A DNA stretch of 64,000 nucleotides from Rostrohypoxylon terebratum (lineage: Eukaryota > Ascomycota > Sordariomycetes > Xylariales > Hypoxylaceae). This document shows, one piece after another, positions 10,630 to 23,178 of the stretch. Within the stretch, counting starts at the first letter, position 1; the number at the start of each line of letters is the position of its first letter. Both the position numbers and the translations under genes were made by a program. The notes beneath the pieces are model-generated. The model was not told the DNA's origin. It searched no databases and saw only the letters and a list, made by a program, of their open reading frames with translations. The DNA is taken from positions 1 through 64,000 of the forward strand of contig MU385869.1 in NCBI GenBank assembly GCA_022497145.1, written 5' to 3'.

Positions 10630-11865
10630 AGCTGCTAGTTGGTGTTGCTTACTTTGGTTCGAAAAGTGAGCGGTATTAATGCAATGAGAGATTGGAGGAT
10701 CTCGGTAAGCCCGGTAAAAGTTGGCGTTAAATTGGTTGATACAGAATGAGATCTGATATCCGATGTACAGGATCGAAACCCCAATCCGACACCTACTTAC
10801 TCATATTATTATACTAACTCTCATTATATGCCTGCTTGATGACAGGTTCTTGGTTCTTGGTGAAACAGAACAACCATATTGACACAGAAGGAGTAATCTT
10901 TGTTCTGAATCGTCGGTTTTAATAGCGTTAAAGGCTGCTTTAAGTTGAACAATAGGACACTGTTGTTTTAGAATAATGTACAAAATATATCGTTCTTGAG
11001 ACAGCATTTCCCATCTGTCAATTGTTCGAGGCGGTTTGAGTTTTTTTTCTTTCCATCAATGTAGATTGGGTTGAGACATATATTAATCTGTATTAATAGG
11101 TTAGGTCGTGAATACGAAGATGTTGGGTAGGTACCTTATTGATAGACAGATACCTGTCGTAGTATGAATAGCGATTTCGTCAAAGTTGACCACAAATATC
11201 CATAATACTAATGGTAGTGGGTATTAGTTGATAAGCAACGACAATGTTGTTATTTAGCTGAGGAGTTTTCAATTACTCGTCCCAGGGAGCAGGGTGGCAG
11301 CTCAATAACAATAGCAATGACAACTTCTCGTTGAAAGTGACTAGGTATCATTTACCAGTGACCTAGGTGTGTATGGTAAGATTATGGTTGATAGCTAGAG
11401 CATTCATACTTTCTCCTAACCTAGCAATTTACGTGGCATTCCATTAATGAAGCACTCGTGACATACATAACTAGTAGGGCACCGCTAGCTGGACAGCTTA
11501 CTCTTCATGGCTCAGTCAAAATAAGCTTCGAGACAGCCCTGAAAGTTACTGTAATTGACATCCGTGCTAGATTTAACCCAGATCAAGTAGTATTTCATCG
11601 CAAGTGCCACCGTCGACTCAATAGATGTGTAAGGTTGCCCAATACATACCTAATACTTAGGTAGGTTAACCTAGGTAGTAGGTACCTACTAGGTACCTAG
11701 TAGGTCCCAGGTAATGTAGTGTATCACTATTTCACTATATTTTAGCGGGTAACCAGTATAACATATAATACCTAGCATATAAGGGTCTTGAACATAACAT
11801 CTCGCCGTCCAAGATTGTCGCATGGCGTAGCTCAGTTCTTATCTATATCTACGGCTCAACATGAA
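10630..11865. other. Intergenic with a dense palindrome tract, no gene seen
   Basis: No convincing ORF. Near 11656-11710 there is a run of overlapping CCTAGGTA/TAGGTACCTA palindromes, the densest such tract in the window. Confidence 0.45.
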
Positions 11866-12423
11866 CTACTCATGAAAACCTATTAAAGCTTCATGTTCTT
11901 TGTGAAGGCTTTGAAAGATGACATCCTGGATACGCCGAAAATAATTGGCTAGTCTAGACAGGTCCTGATAAGCGTGAATGCGCAGCTCTTGGCGTCGTCT
12001 GAATCCATTGTTCCCATTTCTTGGCACCCCTTGAGTGAAGGAAGGTCTGCAAAGGAATCCTATGACCTGTTGAAGTGGTGTTTGAAAATATGAAATTACT
12101 AAGCTTAAGGTCGTACTTAGGTAAAGATGCTTCTGGTGCTGTGCTTCACACCACCCTGACCACCTAAGCCTGGGCTTAAGGCTAAGCTCCAGAGGCTCTT
12201 CAGGGCTGATTATCACCAGGTAAAGTACGGGATACCCCATACCTGGACTTGTACCTAGCCAATTAAAAGGTCCAATAGCTCCCCCGACTGCGTTAAGCAC
12301 TTGAGGTACCACTATTCTTACAGGGGCGTAAAGGTACTGCATCCCGGAACGACGCCAAGCGAAACCAGAGAGCACCATGAAACCTAAAAAAGCCAATGCA
12401 ATCTTCCATTCTTCTACATACAC
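11866..12423 (-). CDS. Uncharacterised ORF with an N-terminal hydrophobic segment
   Basis: An ATG-started ORF of 185 codons. Residues about 8-22 (IALAFLGFMVLSGFA) could form a membrane anchor. Residues 34-60 are also rather apolar (APVRIVVPQVLNAVGGAIG). The C-terminal third is charged and helical-looking. I recognise no family. The middle section is low in coding character and could contain an unrecognised short intron, for example after GTSP, where GTATGG occurs. It may be a real small membrane protein or chance. Confidence 0.35.
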   Translation of the reverse strand: MYVEEWKIALAFLGFMVLSGFAWRRSGMQYLYAPVRIVVPQVLNAVGGAIGPFNWLGTSPGMGYPVLYLVIISPEEPLELSLKPRLRWSGWCEAQHQKHLYLSTTLSLVISYFQTPLQQVIGFLCRPSFTQGVPRNGNNGFRRRQELRIHAYQDLSRLANYFRRIQDVIFQSLHKEHEALIGFHE

Positions 12424-13634
12424 TACTATGTAGTAGGTATTTTTCCATCGTCACCAATATTCTTTTGCTTTCAGCTTTTTGGGCAACCAGCTAACCTAGA
12501 CAGAGATCCGATCTTCTTTTGTCTTTTGATCTTCGAGCAACTTTCTTCCGGCTTGAACAAGGGCCGTTGTACGTCAGACTTCTATCTTGGTTTATTTTCA
12601 ATGTAATGTCGCTTTTAGTTTTAAGGCATTACAGCAACCTGCTTATAATAATACCATTTCCTTTCGAAAAAATTGATCGAAAAAGAAATACAGACGGCAG
12701 CAATCATAGGTATTCTTCCTAACCATGAGGACCATGAGGTATCTAAATCTATGCTGTACGGTGGTCGCGATACGAATTGCCAAGAATGCCAATTAAAGGA
12801 AGGGTAGTCCAAGAGAACGGGTGCGCGAGTCTCCGCGTGGAATATCTACCCCTTGCAATTCGGCATAGACCGATTTGAGTCTTTCGAAGAACTATTCCCC
12901 ACGGATTGGATCTATTAGAAAATCGCTTAGAACGCGCAACCCCCCATACTCCATTCCGCATGACCCGGATAACTACCTAGTACCTAACCATCCCATGTCT
13001 ACATAGTAAGTTCAGATGACAAGGGGTTTCTCGGCACGTCGCTGACTATCTTCGCAGATGGGTCAAACATTCCCAAGACCCCCACTCCAACCTCGCCGGT
13101 GAGGCAGAGTGTCGACTTCGCATATGAGGTCTCCCCTCAAGCCGTCTGCGCAAAGACTCCTTCTCGAGATTTACGGCAAGGTCCTGCCGGACATATCGCC
13201 TTGTCTCGTCTCTAACTCAGGGCAAGATGCCCCTGCATAACATCCTTCCTAGAGATATCGCCTGTGGCCTGGGCAATCGTTGCTGGTGACAACGGCGATC
13301 AAGCTTGGTATAAGTCTTGGTATTCTACATATTCTAGGTATATCTACATAGTAGGAAAATCAGGGATGATTCTCTTCCGTTCATTTCTTCTCACGTTGAC
13401 CTAGGCGTCTTTCCATCTTGAGCGTTTTTGCTTCTCATCTCTTCCACGGTCGATCCGTTCGTTTTCCATTTCCATTTTGCCTATTTTCATACATTCGTTT
13501 CGTTTTCGGGCTGGGCCAGTTTGATTCTATAGACTTTTATGGTTACAGCAGTGTAATACTTCATTTCTAAATCATACCGTTTGCCGTTACACTTGGCCGT
13601 CCAGTCTCTTCCGATCCTCTACGTTGACGTAGCC
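12424..13634. other. Intergenic/promoter region, no gene seen
   Basis: No supported ORF. The pyrimidine-rich stretch about 13370-13560 (TCTTCC, TTCGTTTCG and TTTCATTTC words) looks like the promoter and 5' leader of the repeat-protein gene that starts at 13635. Confidence 0.4.
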
Positions 13635-15128
13635 ATGAAGGTCTCTACAGGCTGCTTTCCAACGCTTCTAGCACTGGCCTCTACAGCATTTGCAACCGAG
13701 GCGCCACCACCCAAAGTCATTCACGAGACGGTCTATGAGACTATACGTGTGGTAAGTAGCGACTTTATCGTTCACCCTATTCTACCCACAGAAAATATCT
13801 TTCGTCGCCGAGGTTTCCAGCCTATTAGGCTAGTAATACCGTTCATGTTGAAATGTAAATATACCTAATCTTACCAACTTACTAATTTCCCATCTTAGAC
13901 TTTGGCACCAGAGACAATTAGGGAGACGATACACCTCCCGCCCAAGACAATTAAAGAGACTGTCCACGTAACTCTACCACCAGATACTATAAAAGAGACA
14001 CAGGTGGTCCATGTAACTCTGCCACCGGAAACTCTGAAGGAGGTTGTCCACGTAACCTTACCCCCCAAAACAGAAACATTACACATAACCCTACCTCCGC
14101 AGACCATACGCGTCCCGGTGACGGAACTCGTTCATGTCACCAAAACTGAGGTTAAGAAGGAGTCGATTACCCTACCTCCGCAGACCGTCAAGGAAACAAT
14201 TCATGTCACCATTCCTGTTACGAAGGTAGAAACGAAGCTTCTCACGAAGACCGAGGTTCGAACAGAAGTAAAACATGAGACCAAGACGGAGGTTCAGACG
14301 GCAATTCGGACGAAACTCGAAACAAAGGTGGAAACCAAGTTAGAGACCAAGATCAAAACCATCAAGGAAACACTACCTCCCCAGACTGTCAAGGAAACGG
14401 TCCGCATCAGCGTACCCGTCACGCAAGTCGTAAAAGAAACCGTCCATATCAGCATCCCCGTAACTCAGCTGCAGACTGTCAAGGAGAGCATCGCCGTCAC
14501 CCAAGTTCAAACATTGAAGGAGACACTGCAAATCAGCGTTCCGGTAACTCGAGTGTTGACGCTAACAGTGAAAGAGAGCATTCCCATCACCAAAGTTCAG
14601 TCTATTGTTGAGACTGTAGCAGTTACGAAAACCGAAGTCTCGAAGCAGCTCGAGACTGTCGCTCTGACCAAAACTGAAGTCCTAAACCAGCTCCATACAT
14701 CCGTGGTTACCGAGACCGTTCACGTATCACTCCCGCCTCAAGTCATCAAAGAAACAGTTCATGTTACCCAAGCTATTGTAAAGACATTGCGTGAGACAGT
14801 TCATTTTACTCTGCCACCACACGTAGTAACAGAGCTCGTCCATGTTACCGTTACGAAGGCACTGCAGGTCTGCCACCAGACCGAAGTGTTGAACCCAATA
14901 GTCCACGCAACGCCGCCTCCTATGGTTCACGAGACGATTGTGGTCCACAAGACGTCGATTTCCCTTGGACATTTGAACACCACGTCGGTGACTCCGTCCG
15001 CTTCGCACGAGACCGTCGACGCCACAGCTCCGGCCTCCGATTTAACCTCAGTCGCGACACCGCCACCCGCATCTTCTTTAGCATTAGGACACATGGCTCC
15101 CCATAATGCTAGACGATGGCGCGCCTAA
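13635..15128 (+). CDS. Secreted protein of degenerate KETVHVTLPP repeats
   Basis: Two exons, 13635-13751 and 13899-15128 (intron 13752-13898, GTAAGT...TTAG), giving 448 residues. Residues 1-20 form a signal peptide (TLLALASTAFA, then TEAPPP). The rest is an irregular repeat with unit P-x-T-[IV]-K-E-T-V-H-V-T-L-P-P. About nine LPP units are interleaved with valine/threonine-alternating variants (for example KETVHISIPVTQ, KTEV.K) and a charged central K/E/T tract (about residues 145-200). There is one cysteine in the mature part and no GPI signal. The alternating hydrophobic/Thr pattern broken by Pro-Pro suggests repeated short beta strands. Likely a cell-wall or extracellular structural protein; function unknown. 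The start is the only ATG giving a signal peptide. Confidence 0.75.
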
Positions 15129-15851
15129 GTCGAAATCCATAGGTTTATCTTCGCGCTAGGTAAATATTGGATAAGTGAGCGTTACAATAGATTTACGTAC
15201 GATAGGGGACAGATTTTGATACATGGGCTGCTGATGGGCAATGGATAGATTTGGCTTATTCGGGATACTTTCCTAATCTTCATTGTTCGGCTTTCTATTC
15301 TTTGCGATACATAGCTCCCTGACATCTAGGTATTCCAGCTAGCCTTGTGGGCAATTAACACAAAGGGGCGTTTAATTATCGAAGTTTCGTCTCAGTTCGG
15401 CGTTCAGAAGTACGGTTGAATTGATCTGGTTGCGATGTTTTCATTTCGAACTGTGTTATTACCAGACTCTGGAAAAACGTAAACCATTACGATTGTAATA
15501 GTAGATACGTAGAACCTCCTATTCCCCCTTTATTCCTTGCTTCTGTACTTCATGTTCCCATAGCCACAGTCATTGACCTTGCACTGCGAACCACGATGAT
15601 CGTAATCCTTCACCCCTTCTCTCCCATCCTCGACCGTACGCCGTGATACTGCTATTGAGTACATAATCGAAATGTTGCACAGCGAATACACATGTTGTCG
15701 GTGTTCTTGGTATCGTGTATTCGAGAAGAATCTTTTCAAAGGCCGTATTCCCATTGGTAGCAACTCATATTAACTTGAAGACGCGCGCGGAGGTCTTAGG
15801 GTCGATCGGGAACGGTCGAGATAGGATCAAACGGCAGAAGACTCGTCGCGA
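15129..15851. other. Intergenic, no gene seen
   Basis: 3' flank of the repeat-protein gene followed by AT-rich DNA without a supported ORF. Confidence 0.4.
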
Positions 15852-16175
15852 TTACTTGCGGTCGCAGCCCCCCTTTTCGATACACAGGGGGCTGATAATT
15901 AGTATCTTCATCTTACAACGGTCGCAGCGTCGCGGAATCTTGGGGGTGGTAGGGCCGCTTCGGTCGGGTCGTTGGCCGTCGGTCTGCGCCTTGTCTTCCT
16001 CGTTCCTCATGTCAGTGTAGAAGTGGCGGATTCGACGGCTCTGGAGGTAGCGGTTGTATCGGGCTAACTTTCCCTCGTAGGTGATCGTGGAAACCATGTC
16101 GTAGAGCTCAGAGATGAGCTGCTCGTCGTCCTCTTTCTGCACCTTGGTGACGAACTGGCCGAATCCTAAACACAT
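15852..16175 (-). CDS. Small uncertain ORF with a terminal Cys pair
   Basis: The ATG at 16175 opens 107 codons: a MCLGFGQFVTKV start, an acidic/helical middle (KEDDEQLISELYDMVS), a basic stretch (YLQSRRIRHFY) and a terminal RRCDRCK...PLC...GGC cysteine group. The frame stays open further upstream but without an ATG. No family is recognised. The composition is balanced enough to be coding, and it could be an exon of a larger gene. Confidence 0.35.
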   Translation of the reverse strand: MCLGFGQFVTKVQKEDDEQLISELYDMVSTITYEGKLARYNRYLQSRRIRHFYTDMRNEEDKAQTDGQRPDRSGPTTPKIPRRCDRCKMKILIISPLCIEKGGCDRK

Positions 16176-19100
16176 TGTGGCGGCGAGAATTCGCTCGGCG
16201 TGGTATAGAGGGGAGTTTAGTGAAGAGCTCGGTCCGTTATGATTGTAAGTATGATCTCTGTTCGAACGGAATGGATTTGAATGGTTCGGGAGATGGGAGC
16301 TCTTCGAGACGGGCGCGTCCTGGGTTTCTTGGGCAGAACGGAAGAAGGACTCGCGAACTATTCTGTCAGTCAGTATTCTGTAAAGAAGAACTGTATTCAA
16401 CTGCCAGTTTATCTAACCTGCTTCGGGGAGTTTAGGGAGATAGAAAAGAAATAGAAATTCGAAGGGCCTTCACAAATGACACCGCAAACTTGAGTGATCT
16501 ATGCCATTTGCTATCCCCTCCAAGTATTTCCAGGAATAGATACAGATTAATTAGAGGTATAAATATTACATTGCCTTGATTTAATCGAATTACTTCGAGT
16601 TTGGCATTGTAGGCAGAAGGGATTGTAATTGTTGAGGAAGGTAGATTTCCATAGTAAACGACATCATAGGGCTACTCTACTAAACCAATCACAGTTAATT
16701 CATTTCAGTCACCTAGGCATGCAATAGGGCTCCCAAGCAGGATAGGTATCATATCTAACTATTCAATGTCGTCGTCTATCATACTTAACAAAATTAATGC
16801 CGACCAGACATTAGTCTCACAGCTTTACATGCTTGACGACAGGACTAGTGTAAATCAGCCCTGAAGCTTCAAAAGATGGCGTAAATGAATTTTCTATCAC
16901 ACTTAATCATAAACCGTTACTTCCTTTCTACTAAATGTTCTTTAATTTGCTCAGGGGTGCAGATGCCTTGTTAATATAGGCAGTTAGATACTCCAACTTG
17001 AGCATGAACGACCTTTTGTACTATCAGAGCCCATCGCCGCGCCCTCCTATAATTTTAGCTAAGGTTTAACTATAACATTGTATTGTTAATAATCTAGAAG
17101 TCACGACAAAATTGCTCATATCCAAGCGGTATAGGAAACCTAGGGTTGAGAAATGTTTTGATCAGGCCTTCCCAAAATCGCCGATCTCACCCCCTTTTGA
17201 AGAAGCGACAGGAGGAGACCCAAGCCAAATCTGACTTTAACTCTGGCTCTTGTGACTTACATTGTGCCTTCCTATTGCAAATTTATAGATCAGGGAAGCT
17301 GAGAAAGTATCTGAAATTTCTCTTTAAAAGAGGATGGAAACGGGACTTTCTTCTCAACTTCAACTTCTTTTCTTCCACATTCCTTTCAACTACCATTTCT
17401 TCTAATAAGAAATCTTTACATGACCTCCTAGAGCTCTAGCTATCATAATTTTGCCCAACCCTCGCGACTATTCCAGTATGTTTAGCCCAATAGTTAATAG
17501 GGCACCTTTCATTAAGCCAGATCTCCAAGTCCCTCTGACTTGTCTCTGAGCCAATGGAACTTTCAACAATACAATTGATGAATCTAATTCAGAGCTGTAT
17601 GGTCATCCAAGCAACAGACTACCAGAGAAGTCACTTTCCTCGGGATATGATATCTAGAGTTAGGTGATGGGTAGGTCACCTTTGATATAGATCCTTACCA
17701 CAACTTAGAGCAATACTAATGAGTAGATTAAAAGTGATCCTTGGAGATTTGAAGGCCAGAAGGCACGGCTAACATAGATAACGCAACGATTCCATATCGT
17801 GATGAACATACTATCTTCAGTGATAGACATTGGGCACCTATCTAGGCAGGTTAGGCAGGACCTGACAGGTTAGTTACCCGCAACACTAGTCACAACCTGC
17901 TTCTTCATATTAATCCTCGACTACCTCTAGCCTTCTATGGTCATTTACATGAAAAGCTAGTTCTGTTGATAGAATAACCTTACTGATATCAACGTAAAGA
18001 AGCAGGTACTGGTTGACTGGGTAGCCCCTAGTTAGACTTTATGGTATGAAGCAGATCCTCCTTCCCAGCCGCGTTGAAGGAAACAAGCGTGGCCGGTGCT
18101 TTTGACCGGGTCTTGGTAGACATGGAAAGCGACAGATACCCCAAGGCTTGTCTTTTCGAATCACATCACACCATTCTAAGTATTTTCTGCCATATTTCCC
18201 CAATTATTGTTGTCAATTGGACGGCACGATACGCATTGTGCGGTTCGTGCTCCAGACGGCAAAGCATAAGAGCTTATCCGAGTCTCAATGAGGTTGCCAA
18301 TCTTCCTCTTCAGGAACGTTGACACAGTAAATCTCATGGGGATATTCACTGGTACTGCCTCCACTTATGGGAGTGTAGCCACTGTACGTTCACTCTAATC
18401 TTTACATTCGTAGTGGTTACTAAAGGGTCACAACAGGGATTTGTCTTCTACCAATGCAGAACCTATTCGTCGGCGTGCGGTATTAAGCTCTGCCTGGTAG
18501 CACTCTCTCTCGTTAGAGTTGCGAAGTAACTATCAATGCCCTACCCTACCGCTCCATCGAGAGTGATAACCTTTTATGCTATCTCGCCACTCTCATTAAG
18601 GCCTCACTAAGCCTACCAAATCAGTATGACTTTACGAAAAGACGAAATATTTCACGTCGGTATTCTATTCCTTACTCTCGTTTGCCCTGTGTCGAGGAGT
18701 TTCTACTCCTTCAATATCCTTCAACGTGTATAAGATTTTCGCGTTTACAACCTTACCAAGTCATCTTCGCCCTGATCACTCAAAATCTTTTCACAACACT
18801 CACTACTTTCCAATTTTCGAGCTTCATTTCCATGAAACTTTTACATCTACTTATAGAATCTCCTACCTACTACTCAATCATTACACCCATACTTATTACG
18901 CAAAACTCCCACTTTCAAATTCGCGTTCCTGAGTTCCCTGCTTTCTTTCTTTGAGAAAGAGCTCGGGTCTAAAACGGAGCGGTATGCGTTACGATACTGC
19001 TGCTGCATTCTTCTCGGATGGCTTCGAAGCCTTATTACAAACTTGACCAGTGCCTACAATGTCCTACGGGGCACAGCGCTGCATTCATGAATCACCCTGG

Positions 19101-20500
19101 CTTGAGCTACTCGCCGACCTGCTAGTGGGGTCGCTGCGGGCGTGGATACAGAAGGTCCCTGAAGATTGATTCAAGGGTTCGAACGACTGTCAGCATCCAC
19201 GGATACTCCAAATACACGAGAGCTCAACAACCACCTGAGGTAACTGCATTCAGTCGGCCTACCGACACCAACCTGTTTCTCTCAAGGGGATATATCGACT
19301 AACCCCATACCATGGGCAACACATCAGGCGGATGTGGTCTTCCAGAACCACTCCTCCGCTCTAGTCTTGGGGAAATATCTTGTCTTCGCATCGGTGTAGA
19401 TATTGGGTCGCTTCTAATCACACGCGCCTTGGACTAGGAGGTGTTTTCATGCGAAGAGACACTACACAAAAGCATTTGCGGCGGACAACGAAATCTTCTT
19501 TAGTAAAGGAGGCATGGCGGTCGGCGCCGCCCTGGATCTCATCGCCGACACCGCATCTACGACTGCGTGTCTAGGGATGAGGGTAAGATGAGCGCCATAG
19601 CAGCAAGCAGTCGCACTTTGTAAGCGACAAAGCTCTATAGGTATGTTTGCACACATTGATAGCTACCCAGCTTCGACCACATATTACGGAGATTCTGGGT
19701 TCATTGTTTGCATGTAGCTAAATAATTACCAGTCCCTCGGCGCTGCCCAACACGAACGGTGGTCGACGCACGCACCGGTGGATGCTTGTGCCGCCGGCCG
19801 GCTTGCTATCCAAGTTTGAATGGCTACGTTTTCAAGTCATATCAAGAGCAACACACCATTACTTTGACAAAAGTGTCATCCGGGTAGGTGATTGGGCCCT
19901 AACTGATCTCGTTTAGTTGATAATTACGTTGCAATCTAACTGAGACTACTTAGATATGGGTTTGACAATTCGTCCTCCTTTGCCTTATAAAACCGACCTC
20001 AACCTCAGTATACGCCTCAACAGCAATCCCTACCTCACGGCTCTCTTTCAGACTCACGGCAGAGCTCAACTAGCATTATCCCCGGTGTCTATCTCGCTCC
20101 CGTTTGGAGATTTTCCCTTGGTTTTATTCAAGAACTGGTCTCAACACGATCCGCGATGCGCTAAGCTATAGCGTTATTATCAAGAGACGGGGGCACCGAG
20201 GAAGCTTATAAAGAGGACACTTCACTTCACAACCTCCAAGTCACGACAACCCACACTTAAGCACACTTCAAGGATCGGGAGTGGATTCCGGAGATGACAC
20301 ATTTCAAAGTGTCTCTGGCCACAACATTAACATCAACAGAATACCAACCTGAAGGCAATCTGCGATCGCCCGTTCATCTACACCATCTCGACCCTCCTAG
20401 CACCCCCGGGCAAGGACTATCCCATATGAGACATGCAAATGCAAAACCCACAAGCGAAAACAAGAAGACCGACAAACATATGACAGTACATCGAACCAGT
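16176..20500. other. Gene-poor region
   Basis: More than 4 kb with no recognisable protein, RNA gene or intact mobile element on either strand. All ORFs are short and low in coding character. A 41-codon ATG ORF at about 19312 and a possible coding-like fragment near 19504-19570 (MAVGAALDLIADTAST) are too short to call. No terminal repeats were found by eye. Confidence 0.5.
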
Positions 20501-20870
20501 CACATCACGGTCGTATATTACAGAGTCAAGTAGTTCCTATGATTGGATATCTTAATATCCAAAGGTGAGGTCTTCAAGGAAAGGAACCTTTTTGGTGGTT
20601 GTTTGAAGAGAGGAAAGCTGGAGGCCTGTTCGCCGAAGACGGAAACGAAGATAGTGGTTCGAATATACACTATTCCCCCAAACCACCCAAGCTTAACAGC
20701 GAGAAGCACACTGTTGCTTGGATACAGGAGATGGATACGAAGCTCAAGGTGGAAGGAAATGCTATTGGAGGCGACCGGAACAAGTATCGCTACGTTTACG
20801 CGTACTTGGACGCGGAAGTGCATCCCAAAATTCAGGGTCGCACCTCGGTATTCTAGGAAGGAAATACTTT
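20500..20870 (+). pseudogene. Possible retrotransposon gag relic
   Basis: A frame open over 20599-20856 encodes KPPKLNSEKHTVAWIQEMD followed by KLKVEGN...DRNKYRYVYAYLDAEV. The pattern P-P-K-x-x-[GS]-x-K-x-x-x-x-W-[IL]-x-x-[ML]-x-x-K-[LF], then about 20 residues to YVYxYL, is that of the gag N-terminal region of fungal LTR elements. No start codon, protease, RT or integrase, and no LTRs were seen. The frame ends at TAG (20854-20856). Best read as an isolated, decayed fragment; a lineage-specific small gene is possible. Confidence 0.35.
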
Positions 20871-21676
20871 AGGGGGCAAATCCTGTTTTTCCCAAAGCGT
20901 GTTACCAATGACCTTTTCTCGACTTAAGTTGTTCGCCAACATCTCGAGCTTCAAAGGACTAAAGCTATATCTGGGGAAACGCACTTTCTAATTCAGCCAC
21001 GAGCAAATCGAACGAGGAGTGAAAGGGATCATCAGACACCTCCGCCATTGGACAACCTAGCGACAGTCATACATACAATCGAGAAATTTGCTGCAGTAGA
21101 TGTATGCAATCGCAAGTTGACCAACAAGGCAACTCCCATCGGGGGTCCTGAGTTTGAATTCTGCACACAAATGCGGAGGGTAGAGCATTATTATGCATGG
21201 AAAGCCTCGCGAGTTTCGACTATTTCTTCGGGTAGTTGAAAAGAACTGTCTAGGTAGTCAGGCTTGATGACGGTCTGTTACCGGGTAGTGCCAGTCTAGA
21301 CGTCGAGACCAGTCCAAGAGTCCTCTGTACATAAACCATACCATACCCATATAGTTTTCCTCTACTCGGACGTTAGCGCAGTCATTGCTATCTTCAGACT
21401 TAACCTAGAAATTTTCATATATACTTACTACCTATCATTCGCCTCTCAATTAGCGGCTAAGTAAGCCTTTCAGATGCGTACCTCAGAGGGGATCTTATGA
21501 TCTGTTGTAGCCGCACCTAGTGTAGTAACTCCGTAGTAGGTACACTATGTATCAGACAGCTCTGTCCGGTTCGCTAGGTTACGTGCCGGATCAACACTGT
21601 GAGAAAAGGTCGTATCCATGTTACCGAAGTTTCTAGAATTTTAAGGTGAAAACTCTACCGTGGATGCAAACCGCGT
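20871..21676. other. Intergenic, no gene seen
   Basis: No supported ORF or repeat; 3' flank of the thymidylate kinase gene. Confidence 0.4.
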
Positions 21677-23178
21677 TCACCGTACCGTCCTCACCGTCCT
21701 CCCAACCTCTCCCCTCTCCACAGCACCCAGTCTTGGCAAAACGTGTTCCCAGACCTTCTCAGACAGACTTTCAACGTCTAGGTCGGCATCCACAATCTGG
21801 ATATCCTCTTCTTCTTGTCTGAACTCACCTTCCTCGTTACCCACACTATCTGCAGCCCGACCCGAACCATTTCCAAGCCTCTCCACATCGCCTCTCCGCG
21901 CGACCCTATTCGCAGCGCCAGTACTGTTGCCGTTGAGATCTCCCATACTAAGGCTCCAGAACAAGTCCCTGACGCGCCGTTGCATCTCGCCCTTCTCGTA
22001 CACCTCACCTCCCCAGCCACCGCGCTCACGCGCCACCTCTTCCTCTAGGTCTAGGAACAGCACCATGTCGGGTCTCGGGAGGCCGATCTCTGGAGCCTTG
22101 GCCCAGGAGAGGCTTAACGACTTGATGTTCTTAGCGGCGCTGTACACGATGCCGCTGTGGTAGAAGCGGTCGCATATGATGGTATGGCCGGCTTCCAATT
22201 CGGCTTTGATTTTATTACTGTAGAGCCATTAGCAAATAAAACCGAGAAATAATTCCGTTGAATAAAAGAAATGAAAAAAGAGTGAACTTACACAGCCTCC
22301 CATCGATTCGCGCTAAACAGCAAATGAATAACATGGTCCTCGACCTCGGTCTCGCCTTTCAGGTACGAGTCGATCATTTTTCCGATCGGCGTGGTCCGAT
22401 CTACGCCCAGCCCGTTAGCTCACCTCCACCCGACTTTCACCGTCTGCTTTCCCTTTCCTTCATCCACACACCAACCACTCTGTCAACGCAACCGGATTCA
22501 GAACTTACCAGGAAACCGCATGAACCTAACCTCGCGCCCGCTCTCGACACACCTCTGCTGCAGAAGCTTAGCCTGCGTGGTCTTGCCCGCGCGATCCATG
22601 CCCTCGAACACGATGAACGCGCCGCGCACGGGCACACCACTCTCCACGCCATCCATAGCCTCCGCTTCAGTCCCTGCCTCCTCTTTAACATCGCCCTTCG
22701 CGTCCTCGTTCCCAGCCTCTGCGTCGCCAATGGACCCACCCTCGCTCAACCCCTCGACTGGAGGTGGCGGGGGGATCTGAGCTTGCGCGGGCTCAGAGTC
22801 GATTACCGGCGCGGCGAGAACAGGAGGGGCACCCGTGGCAACGGTGATAGAGTCGCCGTCTTCGCGCTCCCCACCGCCGCTACCACTCCCGCCGCCAACG
22901 ACGACAACGCTAGTGCGTCTCCCCGCGTCCGTCGCCATCCCGTTGCCCGTTTCCTTAGCAGCAGCTTCACCCATAGTCGCAGCTCTACCCTCCGCAACCG
23001 CAGCCGTCGCTATCGCAGACGCACCACCGACACCAACACCACCACCACCAGTAGCAGCGTCCGAAGTAGTAGTATTCGCAGCAAGTCCAACGACCTCCGG
23101 AGCGTTCGAACCAGACGGCAGCGTAACACCCGACGAAGCGATAGTAGCAGCAGTAGCAAGATCGTTAATCGACGCCAT
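21677..23178 (-). CDS. CDC8/tmk: Thymidylate kinase with a long low-complexity N-terminal extension
   Basis: Three exons: 23178-22509, 22400-22292 and 22217-21677, giving 439 residues. dTMP kinase phosphorylates dTMP to dTDP with ATP. The P-loop GMDRAGKTTQ is at 193-202, after RGAFIVFE. Exon 2 supplies RTTPIGKMIDSYLKGE and HLLFSANRWE, and exon 3 opens with HTIICDRFYHSG (DR at 276-277). All are family hallmarks. Yeast and human enzymes have about 215 residues and start close to the P-loop. Here about 185 residues of Ala/Gly/Val-rich, Gly-run and acidic sequence precede it in one open frame. Met175 (MDGVESGVPVRGAF) would give a normal-sized start, so the ATG at 23178 is uncertain. An acidic insert near residues 370-405 is also unusual. 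Confidence 0.85.

Noticed and set aside
21778..22048. Further open frames over the thymidylate kinase C-terminus
   Set aside because: They are shadows of the real exon; no motifs.
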